From Bradyrhizobium diazoefficiens (GTDB lineage Bacteria; Pseudomonadota; Alphaproteobacteria; Rhizobiales; Xanthobacteraceae): a stretch of 64,000 nt of DNA. Below, piece by piece: positions 34,148 through 42,368 of the stretch (the first letter of the stretch is position 1; every line of letters starts with the position of its first letter). The stretch covers positions 2,601,001-2,665,000 of the forward strand of contig NZ_CP067100.1 of assembly GCF_016616235.1 (NCBI RefSeq), written 5' to 3'. The notes under the pieces were generated by a model. The model did not search any database. It had not been told where the DNA came from and worked only from the letters and a program-made list of their open reading frames with translations. The translations under genes were made by a program, and so were the position numbers.

Positions 34148-35065
34148 ATGCGTGCACGAGCTTGGATAATCGGGACGATCGTGACCGCAGCCGTCATTGC
34201 CGCGATTGTTTGGGCGGTCACGGCGCCTTCGCTATTCGCTTCGGCCGATCTCGCGCAGTTTTCGGATACCGGTGGAGATGCCGCGCGCGGCAAGCTCGTC
34301 TTTGCCGCCGGCGACTGCGCGTCTTGCCATGCATCGCCAGGCCAGTCCGATCGGTTGCACCTGGGCGGCGGCCTGGCGATCGCATCTCCCTATGGGACCT
34401 TTCGCGCGCCCAATATCTCTATGGATCCGGTGGACGGGATCGGAAACTGGCGGACCAAAGACCTTGCCAACGCGCTGTTGAACGGCGTCTCACCGAACGG
34501 CAGCCATTACTACCCTGTCTTTCCGTACCCCAGTTATTCCCACATGACTTCGACAGACATCCAGGATCTGATGGCCTATCTGCGAACACTGCCGGCTGTG
34601 AAGCAGCGGCCGCCGCCGCACGATCTCGCTTTGGTGTTTGGCATTCGCCGCCTCGTGGGTTTCTGGAAGCTGATTTACTTCCGTCCGGGTCCGATCCCGG
34701 CCGATCCCGCCCATGACGAGACATGGAATCGTGGGCGTTATCTCGTCGAGGCGCTCGGCCATTGTGCCGGGTGCCACTCCTCGCGCGATGCATTCGGAGG
34801 CATCAGGACGAACACGCGCTATGCCGGCGGGCAGGATCCGGAAGGCGCCGGATTTTATCCCAACATCACGGCTGACCGCATCGGCGCATGGTCCGAGCAG
34901 GCGCTGGTCGAGATGCTGAGGAGCGGCAACACGCCGGACCATGGCCGCGTCGGCTCTTCCATGGCTGGCGTCGTCACCAATACGGCGATGCTGCCGGAGA
35001 GTGACCTGCAGGCTATTGCGCATTACGTCAAATCGCTGCCGCCGCGGCCGACGCCGAAACCCTGA
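34148..35065 (+). CDS. diheme cytochrome c, membrane-anchored
   Basis: A 305-residue protein with one N-terminal membrane anchor (about 5-28) and two cytochrome c domains. Heme sites are CASCH (about residue 59-63) and CAGCH (about 203-207), with Met ligands likely in later loops (HMTST and AMLPESD segments). It matches the family of cytochrome c subunits of alcohol/sugar dehydrogenases and related electron carriers. It is convergent with the caa3 oxidase operon and could feed electrons to it. Confidence 0.88.
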   Translation: MRARAWIIGTIVTAAVIAAIVWAVTAPSLFASADLAQFSDTGGDAARGKLVFAAGDCASCHASPGQSDRLHLGGGLAIASPYGTFRAPNISMDPVDGIGNWRTKDLANALLNGVSPNGSHYYPVFPYPSYSHMTSTDIQDLMAYLRTLPAVKQRPPPHDLALVFGIRRLVGFWKLIYFRPGPIPADPAHDETWNRGRYLVEALGHCAGCHSSRDAFGGIRTNTRYAGGQDPEGAGFYPNITADRIGAWSEQALVEMLRSGNTPDHGRVGSSMAGVVTNTAMLPESDLQAIAHYVKSLPPRPTPKP

Positions 35066-35074
35066 TCAGTCACG

Positions 35075-35488
35075 TCACTGCGCATACAGATAGGCTGCGA
35101 CGTCGCGCGCTTCGGCTTCGCTGATTCCGGTGGCCGGCATCGCCGTGCGTTCCGAAAAGGCCTGCGGCGCGACGATCCAGCGCACCAGGTTGTCGGGCGA
35201 ATTCGCCGCCACGCCGGCGATATACACGCGATGGCGGATATCGGCGAGGGAGGCGCCGACCTGTCCGTCGCCGCCGGGAATACCGGGGATCGTGTGACAG
35301 CCGGCGCAGCCATAGCGGCGCATCAGCGCCGGCGCGCGCGCCGGATCGCCGCCCGTCATCGCACGGGCGACTTGCTCGGTTTGTTGCTGAGACGTCCAGA
35401 ACAGAGCCGATGGGATCGCGATCGCCGACAGCACCAGCAGCCCTGATATTGTCCAGGACGATCTAGCGAAGGCTGGTCGCATCGGCAT
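35075..35488 (-). CDS. membrane-anchored monoheme cytochrome c
   Basis: A 137-residue protein with a membrane anchor (SGLLVLSAIAIPSALFW) and one heme motif CAGCHTIPGI. The later part has the AMPATGISEAEARDVAAYLY C-terminal helix typical of class I cytochromes, with Met as likely sixth ligand. It overlaps the 3' end of ctaG by about 26 bases and is the last gene of the oxidase operon. ATG 35482 is an equally possible start. Confidence 0.85.
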   Translation of the reverse strand: MPMRPAFARSSWTISGLLVLSAIAIPSALFWTSQQQTEQVARAMTGGDPARAPALMRRYGCAGCHTIPGIPGGDGQVGASLADIRHRVYIAGVAANSPDNLVRWIVAPQAFSERTAMPATGISEAEARDVAAYLYAQ

Positions 35489-36359
35489 GTACTTTGCTGT
35501 GTCCGGCGCTCCGGATCCAGATCGCCAGCAACGCGAGCGCAGCTCCGGCATAGATCGTTCCGGCCGGTACCCACATAACGATGCCGGCAAGCTGTTGATC
35601 CTCCAGTGGCGACAGTCCCCAGGCCGCCGCGGTCGCTGTCTGCTGCTGATAAAGGACCCGGGGCGCGAGTGCCATCAGCGCCCCGAGAATGCTCGTGTGC
35701 ATCATGGTGATGAACACGTGCCACGCTGCCGTGCCGGTATCGCTGCGGCGAAACACCGACCACCAGAACAGGATGGCGGTGGCGAAGAAGCTGAGATGCT
35801 GCAGCCGGTGCAGGGCGATGTTGACAATAGCCGCATCGAACAGGCTGGGCGCATGCCAGATCCAGATTGCGAGTCCGTGGAGCAGTGTCGCGTTGCGTCC
35901 GGCGGTCAACAAGGTCCAGACGGTACGGCTGGCGGGGTGCCGCATCAAGCGCGCGGTCATCAGCCGCGCGCGCCGCGGAAGCGACCACAACAAGGTGCCC
36001 ACGGGCCGGGCGACGACGATCAGCGGTGCAGATACCGCCATAATGATCTCGTGCTCGATCATGTGAAAGGTGAACAGGCGTTCGCCGAGCCAATGCAGCG
36101 GCGAGACCAGCGCGGCGGCCAGCGTGAGCCACCCTGCGAAACAGGCGAGATGATGCGAGGTACGGGCGATGGCCGTCCGGCTCGTTCGCCGCCGCAGCAC
36201 AAGGACGCCGCCGACATAGGCCGCGCCAAAGGCGAGGAGGGGCACAACGATCCAGGGGTCGAAAGTCCAGGCCGCCCCAGCAATCGGCTGCTCGAGCCCG
36301 TGCGCCTCGATCGGGCCTGCGGGCGTCAGCAGCAGTAGGATGGCGGCTACCTTTCGCAT
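35463..36359 (-). CDS. ctaG: CtaG-type cytochrome c oxidase assembly membrane protein
   Basis: A 298-residue protein of the caa3_CtaG family (distinct from copper chaperone Cox11): signal-like N-terminus, then about seven membrane helices. It carries conserved His-rich stretches such as FTFHMIEHEIIMAVSAPLIV and HRLQHLSFFATAILFWW, and a late MMHTSILGALMALAP. It is needed for assembly of caa3 oxidase in Bacillus. It overlaps the upstream gene by 13 bases and the downstream cytochrome gene. Confidence 0.88.
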   Translation of the reverse strand: MRKVAAILLLLTPAGPIEAHGLEQPIAGAAWTFDPWIVVPLLAFGAAYVGGVLVLRRRTSRTAIARTSHHLACFAGWLTLAAALVSPLHWLGERLFTFHMIEHEIIMAVSAPLIVVARPVGTLLWSLPRRARLMTARLMRHPASRTVWTLLTAGRNATLLHGLAIWIWHAPSLFDAAIVNIALHRLQHLSFFATAILFWWSVFRRSDTGTAAWHVFITMMHTSILGALMALAPRVLYQQQTATAAAWGLSPLEDQQLAGIVMWVPAGTIYAGAALALLAIWIRSAGHSKVHADATSLR

Positions 36360-36688
36360 CCCGTCAACACCATCGAAGCAATCCCCTGCATGACCAGGGC
36401 AAATGTGAACAGAGCCGCCGAAAGCGCGCTAACGCGTGCGCCAAAGACAGCGACACTGTGCGTCTCTGATGCGGAGTTCGGGTCTCGGACGTTGCGCCAC
36501 GACACGACGCTCGACAGTGCGGCGACGGCGCCGCAAAGGAACGACGCGATGGCGGCGGCGTGCATCCGCCCATAGCAGTCGGCATAGGGCAGGATTTGTC
36601 CGAGCTGCATGTTTGCCGCCCACATCAGCGGCGCGACCCAGAGTCCGGCCCAGATCGCGAGGTTGGCAAGTGGCTTCGACATGCTCAT
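36347..36688 (-). CDS. small membrane protein of the oxidase operon
   Basis: A 113-residue protein with about three hydrophobic segments (AIWAGLWVAPLMWAANMQLG; AIASFLCGAVAALSSVVS; ALSAALFTFALVMQGIASMV). ATG 36688 overlaps the subunit III stop (ATGA), and its own end overlaps ctaG, so it is translated as part of the operon. The position matches a subunit IV-like or assembly role. No family is recognised. Confidence 0.75.
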   Translation of the reverse strand: MSMSKPLANLAIWAGLWVAPLMWAANMQLGQILPYADCYGRMHAAAIASFLCGAVAALSSVVSWRNVRDPNSASETHSVAVFGARVSALSAALFTFALVMQGIASMVLTGCER

Positions 36689-37287
36689 AGCCGCGGGATC
36701 CAGTAGATGCAGCCATAGATCGGAAGCCAGGTCGTCACGACAAAGTTCCAGTACATCGCATTGTCCTGGACGTCGCCGAACCGGCGCAGATTGTCGCCAT
36801 GCCGCGTGAACATCAACGCTGCGAGTACAAGAGTGTCGACGAGATCGGTGATGATGTGGGTGGTGTGCAGGCCGAGCAGGATCCAGACGACCGAGCCGTA
36901 GGCGTTGCTGTCCCAACTGATGTTCAAGGCAGGAAATTCGAAGATGCGCACGATCAGCGGCGCAACACCGAGCGCGGACATCACGATCATTCCGATCCGC
37001 ACCTTGCGCAGATCCTGCTGCTCGGCCCAGCGCGAGATCATGACGTTTGGCACGACGCTGACCACGAGGATGACCGTCACGAGCGTGCCGGGCAAGAGAT
37101 CTGGCGGCGGGGCGTCGAGCGGCCAGGTTGTGGCGAGGCTCATCAGGTAGAGGTAGACCGCGATCGCCAGCGCAAAACCGGTGCCTTCGATGAGCATGAA
37201 GGCGAGCGTGCCCCACCACGTGACGCTTGCAGCGCCCGTGCCGTGCAGGGGCAATCTCGCAAGATCGAGTACGACCCTTTCTCTCAT
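36685..37287 (-). CDS. cytochrome c oxidase subunit III-like protein
   Basis: A 200-residue membrane protein with five hydrophobic segments. It carries the subunit III features WWGTLAFMLIEGTGFALAIA near the N-terminus and LGLHTTHIITDLVDT further on, ending WNFVVTTWLPIYGCIYW. It is shorter than classic subunit III, lacking the first two helices, as in some caa3 operons. It is coupled to subunit I upstream by an ATGA overlap and to the small membrane protein downstream likewise. Confidence 0.85.
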   Translation of the reverse strand: MRERVVLDLARLPLHGTGAASVTWWGTLAFMLIEGTGFALAIAVYLYLMSLATTWPLDAPPPDLLPGTLVTVILVVSVVPNVMISRWAEQQDLRKVRIGMIVMSALGVAPLIVRIFEFPALNISWDSNAYGSVVWILLGLHTTHIITDLVDTLVLAALMFTRHGDNLRRFGDVQDNAMYWNFVVTTWLPIYGCIYWIPRL

Positions 37288-39194
37288 GACTCGTCCTCCG
37301 GTGTGCCCTTGGGCCAGAACCATCCGATCAGCGTGACGGCAATCGGAATCGAGCCCCAGACCACGGCCCACGGCGAGAAGATCGACCAAATCAGCATCAC
37401 CGTGGTCGCGAGCGCCGCCCAGAGCGGCCAGATCGAGTGGCGCGGCGAGGCCTCGCGGGTCTGCGGCTCTGCGGCCGCAAGCGAGGTCACAACCAGCTCG
37501 CGCCGGTCGGTGCGAAGCCCCTCGGCGACGGGCAGCGCGCCCTCGACGTTCCAAAGCGGCTGTGCGCCGCTCACCACCGGGATCATTGCAAAATTGTAGC
37601 TCGGCGGCGGCGACGCCGTCGCCCATTCCAGGGTCGGTGCGTCCCAGGGATTGTCGGAGGCAGGCTCGCCATAGCGCGCGCTACGGAGCGCATTGACGAA
37701 GAACAGCAGGAATCCCGCGATCAGGACAGCCGCGCTGAGGCTGACGAACAGGTTCATGCCGTGCCACGCCAGGTCCGGCTGATAGGTGTAGATCCGCCGG
37801 GGCATGCCCTGGAGTCCGAGAATATGCATGGGGAAGAAGGTCGCGTTGAAGCCGATGAAGATCAGCCAGAACGACCATTGTCCGAGCGTCTCGCTCATCA
37901 TCCGGCCGGTGAGCTTGGGAAACCAGTAATGGATGGCGCCCAGCAGCGGAAATACGGCACCACCAACCAGCACGTAGTGGAAATGGGCGACGACGAAATA
38001 TGTGTCATGCACTTGGGTGTCGAACGGCACCGAAGCAACCATCACGCCGGTCAGCCCACCGATCACAAACGTGACGATGAAGCCGATGATGAAAAGGAGC
38101 GGGGTCTTGAATACGAGTGTGCCGTCCCAGAGCGTCGCGAGCCAGCAGAACACCTGAATGCCCGCCGGGATCGCAATCGTCATGCTGGACGCCGTAAAGA
38201 AGCTTTCGCCCAGCCGCGGCAGCCCGGCGACGAACATGTGATGCACCCACAGTCCGAACGAGAGAATCCCCGTCGCGATCAGGGCCATCACCAAGGCGAG
38301 ATAACCGAACGCCGGCCGGCGGGCGAACGGCTCGATCATGGTCGAGACCATGCCGGCGGCCGGCAGGAAAATGATGTAGACCTCGGGATGGCCGAAGAAC
38401 CAGAACAGATGCTGCCACAGCAGCACGTCGCCGCCTTCGGCAGGATTGAACAAATGCGTGCCGACCAACCGGTCCAGGATCAGGCTGGTGCTCGCGACCA
38501 TGATCGCCGGCATCGCCATGATGACGAGGAATGAGGTGACCAGCATCGCCCAGACGAAGACGGGAATGCGGTCCAGCGTCATTCCCGGAGCACGCTGCTT
38601 GAAGATGGTGACCACGAGCTCAACCGCGACGGCGAGCGCCGAGAGCTCGGTAAAGGTAATCATCTGGGCCCAGATGTCGGCGCGCTTGCCGGCGCCGTAT
38701 TGCGGGCCGGACAGCGGCACATAGGCGAACCAGCCGACATCGGGTCCCATGTCGAGTGCAAAGGCGATCCAGAGCAGCGCGCCGCCGGCGAGGTAAATCC
38801 AGTAGGAGAATGCATTGAGCCGCGGGAAGGCGATGTTGCGGGTGCCGACCATCAGCGGCACGAGATAGACCGCCATGGCCTCCATCACCGGCACGGCGAA
38901 CAGGAACATCATGTTGGCGCCGTGCATCGTGAAGATCTGGTTGTAGCGGTCGGGGCCGAGCAGGCGCGCCTCGGGCTGGGCGAGCTGGATGCGCATCAAG
39001 GCGGCGAGCACGCCGCCAAGGGCCAGGAAGACGAACGCCGTGAAGATGTAGCGCCGCCCGATGATCTTGTGGTCCACGGTCGAAAGCGCGCCCCAGAATC
39101 CCGCGGGCGTCTTCCAGGTTTCTGCGAGCGTGCAGGTCAGGTGCGTCCGCTCGACGTCGGCGTCGCGGGTATCGGGCGCAGCGTCGGCGGTCAT
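37284..39194 (-). CDS. ctaD: cytochrome c oxidase subunit I (caa3 type)
   Basis: The catalytic heme-copper subunit, 636 residues. The start at 39194 overlaps the subunit II stop. Visible are the first heme a ligand region (TMHGANMMFLFAVPV), the CuB His/Tyr loop WFFGHPEVYIIFLPAAG, the His pair in LWVHHMFVAGLP, and the heme ligand loop DTYFVVAHFHYVLVGG. About 12 core helices are followed by extra C-terminal helices (IWPLWAALATTVMLIW), as in caa3 subunit I fused to a subunit III-like tail. It reduces oxygen and pumps protons. Confidence 0.95.
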   Translation of the reverse strand: MTADAAPDTRDADVERTHLTCTLAETWKTPAGFWGALSTVDHKIIGRRYIFTAFVFLALGGVLAALMRIQLAQPEARLLGPDRYNQIFTMHGANMMFLFAVPVMEAMAVYLVPLMVGTRNIAFPRLNAFSYWIYLAGGALLWIAFALDMGPDVGWFAYVPLSGPQYGAGKRADIWAQMITFTELSALAVAVELVVTIFKQRAPGMTLDRIPVFVWAMLVTSFLVIMAMPAIMVASTSLILDRLVGTHLFNPAEGGDVLLWQHLFWFFGHPEVYIIFLPAAGMVSTMIEPFARRPAFGYLALVMALIATGILSFGLWVHHMFVAGLPRLGESFFTASSMTIAIPAGIQVFCWLATLWDGTLVFKTPLLFIIGFIVTFVIGGLTGVMVASVPFDTQVHDTYFVVAHFHYVLVGGAVFPLLGAIHYWFPKLTGRMMSETLGQWSFWLIFIGFNATFFPMHILGLQGMPRRIYTYQPDLAWHGMNLFVSLSAAVLIAGFLLFFVNALRSARYGEPASDNPWDAPTLEWATASPPPSYNFAMIPVVSGAQPLWNVEGALPVAEGLRTDRRELVVTSLAAAEPQTREASPRHSIWPLWAALATTVMLIWSIFSPWAVVWGSIPIAVTLIGWFWPKGTPEDES

Positions 39195-40195
39195 TTGAGG
39201 CTCGCCATATAGGCCGAGACCGAGCGCAGCTCGTCCGGCGTCAGCGGAACCACGGGCATGTTGTTGCCCGGCTTGATCGTCTGCGGATCGGCGATCCAGG
39301 CCGCGAGCGAGCCGCGCGTGGTCTCGAACAGCCCGGCCGCGATGGTGCGGCGGCTGCCGACATGCGTCAGGTCGGGCCCCGTTTTGCCGGATGCGTCCGT
39401 GCCGCGGATCGTATGGCATGCCGCGCAGGGCTTCGCCAAAAATGTCTGCCGGCCTGCCGCGAGTTCTTCTTCGGCGGGCGGGTTGGCGGCTTGCCGTTGG
39501 GCTGCCGCCCATTTGTCGAAATCGTCCTGGCTGTCGGCGACCACGAGGAGTGCCATATGGGCGTGCTGCATCCCGCAATATTCGGCACATTGGCCGCGGT
39601 AGATGCCCACCCGCTCGGCACGGATCGTCAGCTCGTTGTTGCGGCCAGGGACGAGGTCCTGCTTGCCGGCGAGACTTGGCACCCAGAAGGAGTGGATGAC
39701 GTCGACGCCTTCGAGTTTGAGGCGGACATTACGGCCCACGGGAATATGGATTTCATTGGCGGTCTCGAAGCGCTCCGCGCTCGTGCCGAGATATTCGACG
39801 CTCCACCACCATTGCAGGCCGCGAACCCTGATCGTCAGGTCGTGATTGCCCGCGACTGCGAGCGCGCGGGTCGCGATGAAACTCATGACGGTGAAGCCGC
39901 TGATGATGATCGTCGTGGCGACGACGGCGGCGATGGTCGCGATCGTCATCCGCCGCTCGGCCGATGGCGAGGCGGGCGGGCGCAGAGCCGGCCGGTTGCG
40001 CCACAATGCGCCGATCAGCGCCACCATCACCAGCATCCAGACGACGGAGCAGACCGCGACGATCACGATGATCAGCTGCTTCAGCTCGATTGCGGACGCG
40101 CCATGTGCATCGAGGGCCGACTGCGAGCCGTCGCAGCCGGCCAGCGGCAACGCGAGCATCACGCTCGCAGACGTTTTGGCGAGCCGGCGCATCAC
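39191..40195 (-). CDS. ctaC: cytochrome c oxidase subunit II with fused cytochrome c domain
   Basis: A 334-residue lipoprotein-like (LAGC at about 18-21) membrane protein: two membrane helices, then the CuA domain with VDVIHSFWVPSLAGKQDLVPG and CAEYCGMQHAHM holding the copper ligands (2 Cys, 2 His, Met, Glu). A C-terminal cytochrome c follows with heme motif CAACHTIRG and Met in NNMPVVPL. This fusion defines caa3 oxidases, which can take electrons through their own heme. It overlaps the neighbours by ATGA at both ends. Confidence 0.95.
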   Translation of the reverse strand: MMRRLAKTSASVMLALPLAGCDGSQSALDAHGASAIELKQLIIVIVAVCSVVWMLVMVALIGALWRNRPALRPPASPSAERRMTIATIAAVVATTIIISGFTVMSFIATRALAVAGNHDLTIRVRGLQWWWSVEYLGTSAERFETANEIHIPVGRNVRLKLEGVDVIHSFWVPSLAGKQDLVPGRNNELTIRAERVGIYRGQCAEYCGMQHAHMALLVVADSQDDFDKWAAAQRQAANPPAEEELAAGRQTFLAKPCAACHTIRGTDASGKTGPDLTHVGSRRTIAAGLFETTRGSLAAWIADPQTIKPGNNMPVVPLTPDELRSVSAYMASLK

Positions 40196-40758
40196 GGCGT
40201 CGGCCCTTGATCCGGATGGACCGGCGTCGGTCCCTGATCGAACAGGAGCTTTGCCGGCGCGCGATTTTCCGCAGGCCGTGTCTGCGCCTCGTCATTGCGG
40301 CTCGGCGCGGCGGTCTTGCCCTCATAGGAGCCGATGGTCTGCACGTAGCCGGCAAGCTGCCAGATCTGCTCCGTGGTCATCCTGTCGCGAAAGGCCGGCA
40401 TCCCGTGCGGCCGGCCATCGCGGATCGAGGCGAAGATCGAGACCATCTCGGGGCCGTAGTACCACCAGCCGTCGAGAAATGCCGGGCCGCTGCCGCCCTG
40501 GCCGTCGCCATGACAGGCCTTGCAGCCGAACCACGCGTAGAGCCGTTTACCCTGGCTTAGATTGTACGCGTTGACTTCATACGGCCTATCCAGCGCGAAG
40601 TAGACCTCGGGGGGAGCGCCGCTGATCCCGTTTGGCATCAGTGCGATACCGTCCAGCGCTTCGGCGATCGGCGGATCAAGACGCAACTGCCGCTCTTCGC
40701 GCTGGCAGCCCGCCAAGGCGGCTGCAAGTCCAAGGAGTAAGCCCGCCATCCGTATCAT
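40192..40758 (-). CDS. cytochrome c lipoprotein, first gene of the caa3 operon
   Basis: A 188-residue lipoprotein (ATG 40758; lipobox LAGC) with one cytochrome c domain: heme motif CKACHGDGQGG and a WWYYGPEMVSIFASIRDGRPHG stretch with GMPAF carrying the likely Met ligand. It ends with a Pro/Gln/Thr-rich tail in which PTPVHPDQGPTP repeats a motif. It is translationally coupled to subunit II. Probable role: electron donor of the oxidase. Confidence 0.85.
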   Translation of the reverse strand: MIRMAGLLLGLAAALAGCQREERQLRLDPPIAEALDGIALMPNGISGAPPEVYFALDRPYEVNAYNLSQGKRLYAWFGCKACHGDGQGGSGPAFLDGWWYYGPEMVSIFASIRDGRPHGMPAFRDRMTTEQIWQLAGYVQTIGSYEGKTAAPSRNDEAQTRPAENRAPAKLLFDQGPTPVHPDQGPTP

Positions 40759-40791
40759 CGGATCGTCTGAACGCGAGGGAACATACAATCG

Positions 40792-41973
40792 TCAATCGAT
40801 TGTTCCGGCCAAGGTTCCAGCGGGCGAGTTGACGTTGTCACCGAGCATGTTGCGGAACGCTGTGGACACAGCGTCGATGCCGGTCGCCCCGTGCATCAGC
40901 GCGATTTCGCCCTGCTGCTCGTGGCGGATCGCATGGGCCATGATCCGCAGGCGGAGGTCGCCCCGGCTGTGCCACATCTGATCAGCCATCTTCACGGCGC
41001 CCCGGTGATGCCGGCTCATCATGTCGATGAAAGCCCCATCGAACTGCTCCGGCGGCGCCGCATCGACTTGCCGCATCTGGGCGGGCGTCAGGAAGCCCGG
41101 CATGTCGGCACGCTCCTCTGCGGTGCAACCCGGCATCCCAGTGTCGAACCAGCTGAGCCACCAGTTTTCGAAGATTTTGGTCTCGCCGTTCTGGCTTGCG
41201 AGCATCAGCATCGCGAGCTTCCGCAGATGCGGATCGTGGGCGCGCTCGATTGCAAGCCGCGCCAGCACAATGCCTTGGGCGTGATGTGCCGTCATGTGCC
41301 GGATGTAGGTCTGATCCACCTCCTTATGGTTGCCAAACCAAGGCAGCTCGTGGCCGCGTGCAGCAGATAGTGCGATGCCGCCGAGCAGCGCGATCACGGC
41401 CAGCGCCGCCACCATCCAGGCGCTGGTGAACCGAATGTCTCTTTCCGGGGCAGCACCGCCCACCCAGCGCAGCCGGGCGAACAGCGGATACATCAGGGCC
41501 GATGAGCCATGGACGAGCAGACCGATCCAGTAGGGCTGCTGCAACGTGAACAGCGGCTGCCAGAACGGAAACAGCGGTACCAGCACGAACCATTCCGTCG
41601 CCGAGGAGAACACCGCCCAGGGCATGGCAAGTGCCAGGATGGCCAGCGGCGGCAGCTGAGCGGTCCAGCGCCCGAATACGCCGAAGAACACCAGTGCCCA
41701 GGAAAAATCGGCCCATTGATGAAAGGCGATGCCTGCAATGATCGCACTCCACGACGGCTCGGCGCTGATCGCCCAGTCGCGGGCCGGGATCGTGGCGACC
41801 GTCATCCAGTCGACCGCGGCATCGCGGCCGATCCGCGCAGCGAACAATTGGCTGACGATGGTCGAGAAGGTACTGCTGATCAGGCCGAGCTCGATCGCAG
41901 CGAGCCGGCGTGGCCGCAACCTGCGTGCAGGGATCGCTGGTGCGCGTTCGTCAATGGCGGCAGTGAGCTGCAC
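40792..41973 (-). CDS. membrane protein with C-terminal DUF305 domain
   Basis: A 393-residue protein. Residues about 20-215 form six or so membrane segments (SWSAIIAGIAFHQWADFSWALV ... AALAVIALLGGIALSA). The C-terminal part (about 225-380) is a duplicated DUF305 four-helix unit with HMTAHHAQGIVLARLAIERA and MMSRHHRGAVKMADQMW, whose His-His and Met residues suggest copper or other metal binding. Fusion of DUF305 to a membrane domain is uncommon. It is 33 bases upstream of the oxidase operon on the same strand. Confidence 0.8.
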   Translation of the reverse strand: MQLTAAIDERAPAIPARRLRPRRLAAIELGLISSTFSTIVSQLFAARIGRDAAVDWMTVATIPARDWAISAEPSWSAIIAGIAFHQWADFSWALVFFGVFGRWTAQLPPLAILALAMPWAVFSSATEWFVLVPLFPFWQPLFTLQQPYWIGLLVHGSSALMYPLFARLRWVGGAAPERDIRFTSAWMVAALAVIALLGGIALSAARGHELPWFGNHKEVDQTYIRHMTAHHAQGIVLARLAIERAHDPHLRKLAMLMLASQNGETKIFENWWLSWFDTGMPGCTAEERADMPGFLTPAQMRQVDAAPPEQFDGAFIDMMSRHHRGAVKMADQMWHSRGDLRLRIMAHAIRHEQQGEIALMHGATGIDAVSTAFRNMLGDNVNSPAGTLAGTID

Positions 41974-41991
41974 GGAACTACAAGTCGGCGC

Positions 41992-42186
41992 TCATGTCAG
42001 ATGATTGAGCTTCTTGAGCGGATTAAGGCCACTGGAGTTCTCCGGCGCTTTCTCGTCCTGCTCTTTCCGGCGACTGCTCTCCTGGGCCTTGCCGTCCTCA
42101 TGCAGCTCCTGGTCTCCAATGATTTCGCCAACGGCCTGTTTGGTCTTGCCAGCGATCCGCTGCCGCAGGCTCTTCGTCTTGCTCAT
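41992..42186 (-). CDS. CsbD-like stress protein
   Basis: A 64-residue protein (ATG 42186 with GGGAGG upstream) containing IAGKTKQAVGEIIGDQELHE followed by a charged disordered tail, the signature of the CsbD family. These are general-stress-response proteins in many bacteria, with unknown biochemical role. It lies 18 bases upstream of the DUF305 gene on the same strand. Confidence 0.85.
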   Translation of the reverse strand: MSKTKSLRQRIAGKTKQAVGEIIGDQELHEDGKAQESSRRKEQDEKAPENSSGLNPLKKLNHLT

Positions 42187-42264
42187 CGCCGCCCTCCCGG
42201 GCTCGTGCAGCGACCCCAGCGCCCACGGGGGGAATGGGCACCGGAGCCGCCGTTCCACGGATTG

Positions 42265-42294
42265 CTTCCGGTAACGGGGGTCGGATACCGGAAG
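42265..42294. repeat. 9-bp inverted repeat between CsbD and GH13 genes
   Basis: CTTCCGGTA at 42265-42273 is exactly complementary to 42286-42294 with a 12-base spacer. It lies about 80 bases upstream of the csbD-like start and 75 bases past the GH13 stop. There is no T-run, so it may be a terminator hairpin without tract or an operator. Confidence 0.45.
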
Positions 42295-42368
42295 TGTGGG
42301 CTAGACTCCCGGGCGAGCGGATCGTTCCTTTGCAGGACGCGGAGCTCGCTCATGATGATCTGAGGTCA

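Noticed and set aside
37437..38534. 365-codon plus-strand frame opposite oxidase subunit I
   Set aside because: An Arg/His/Gln-rich antisense product; subunit I on the other strand carries all heme and copper ligands.
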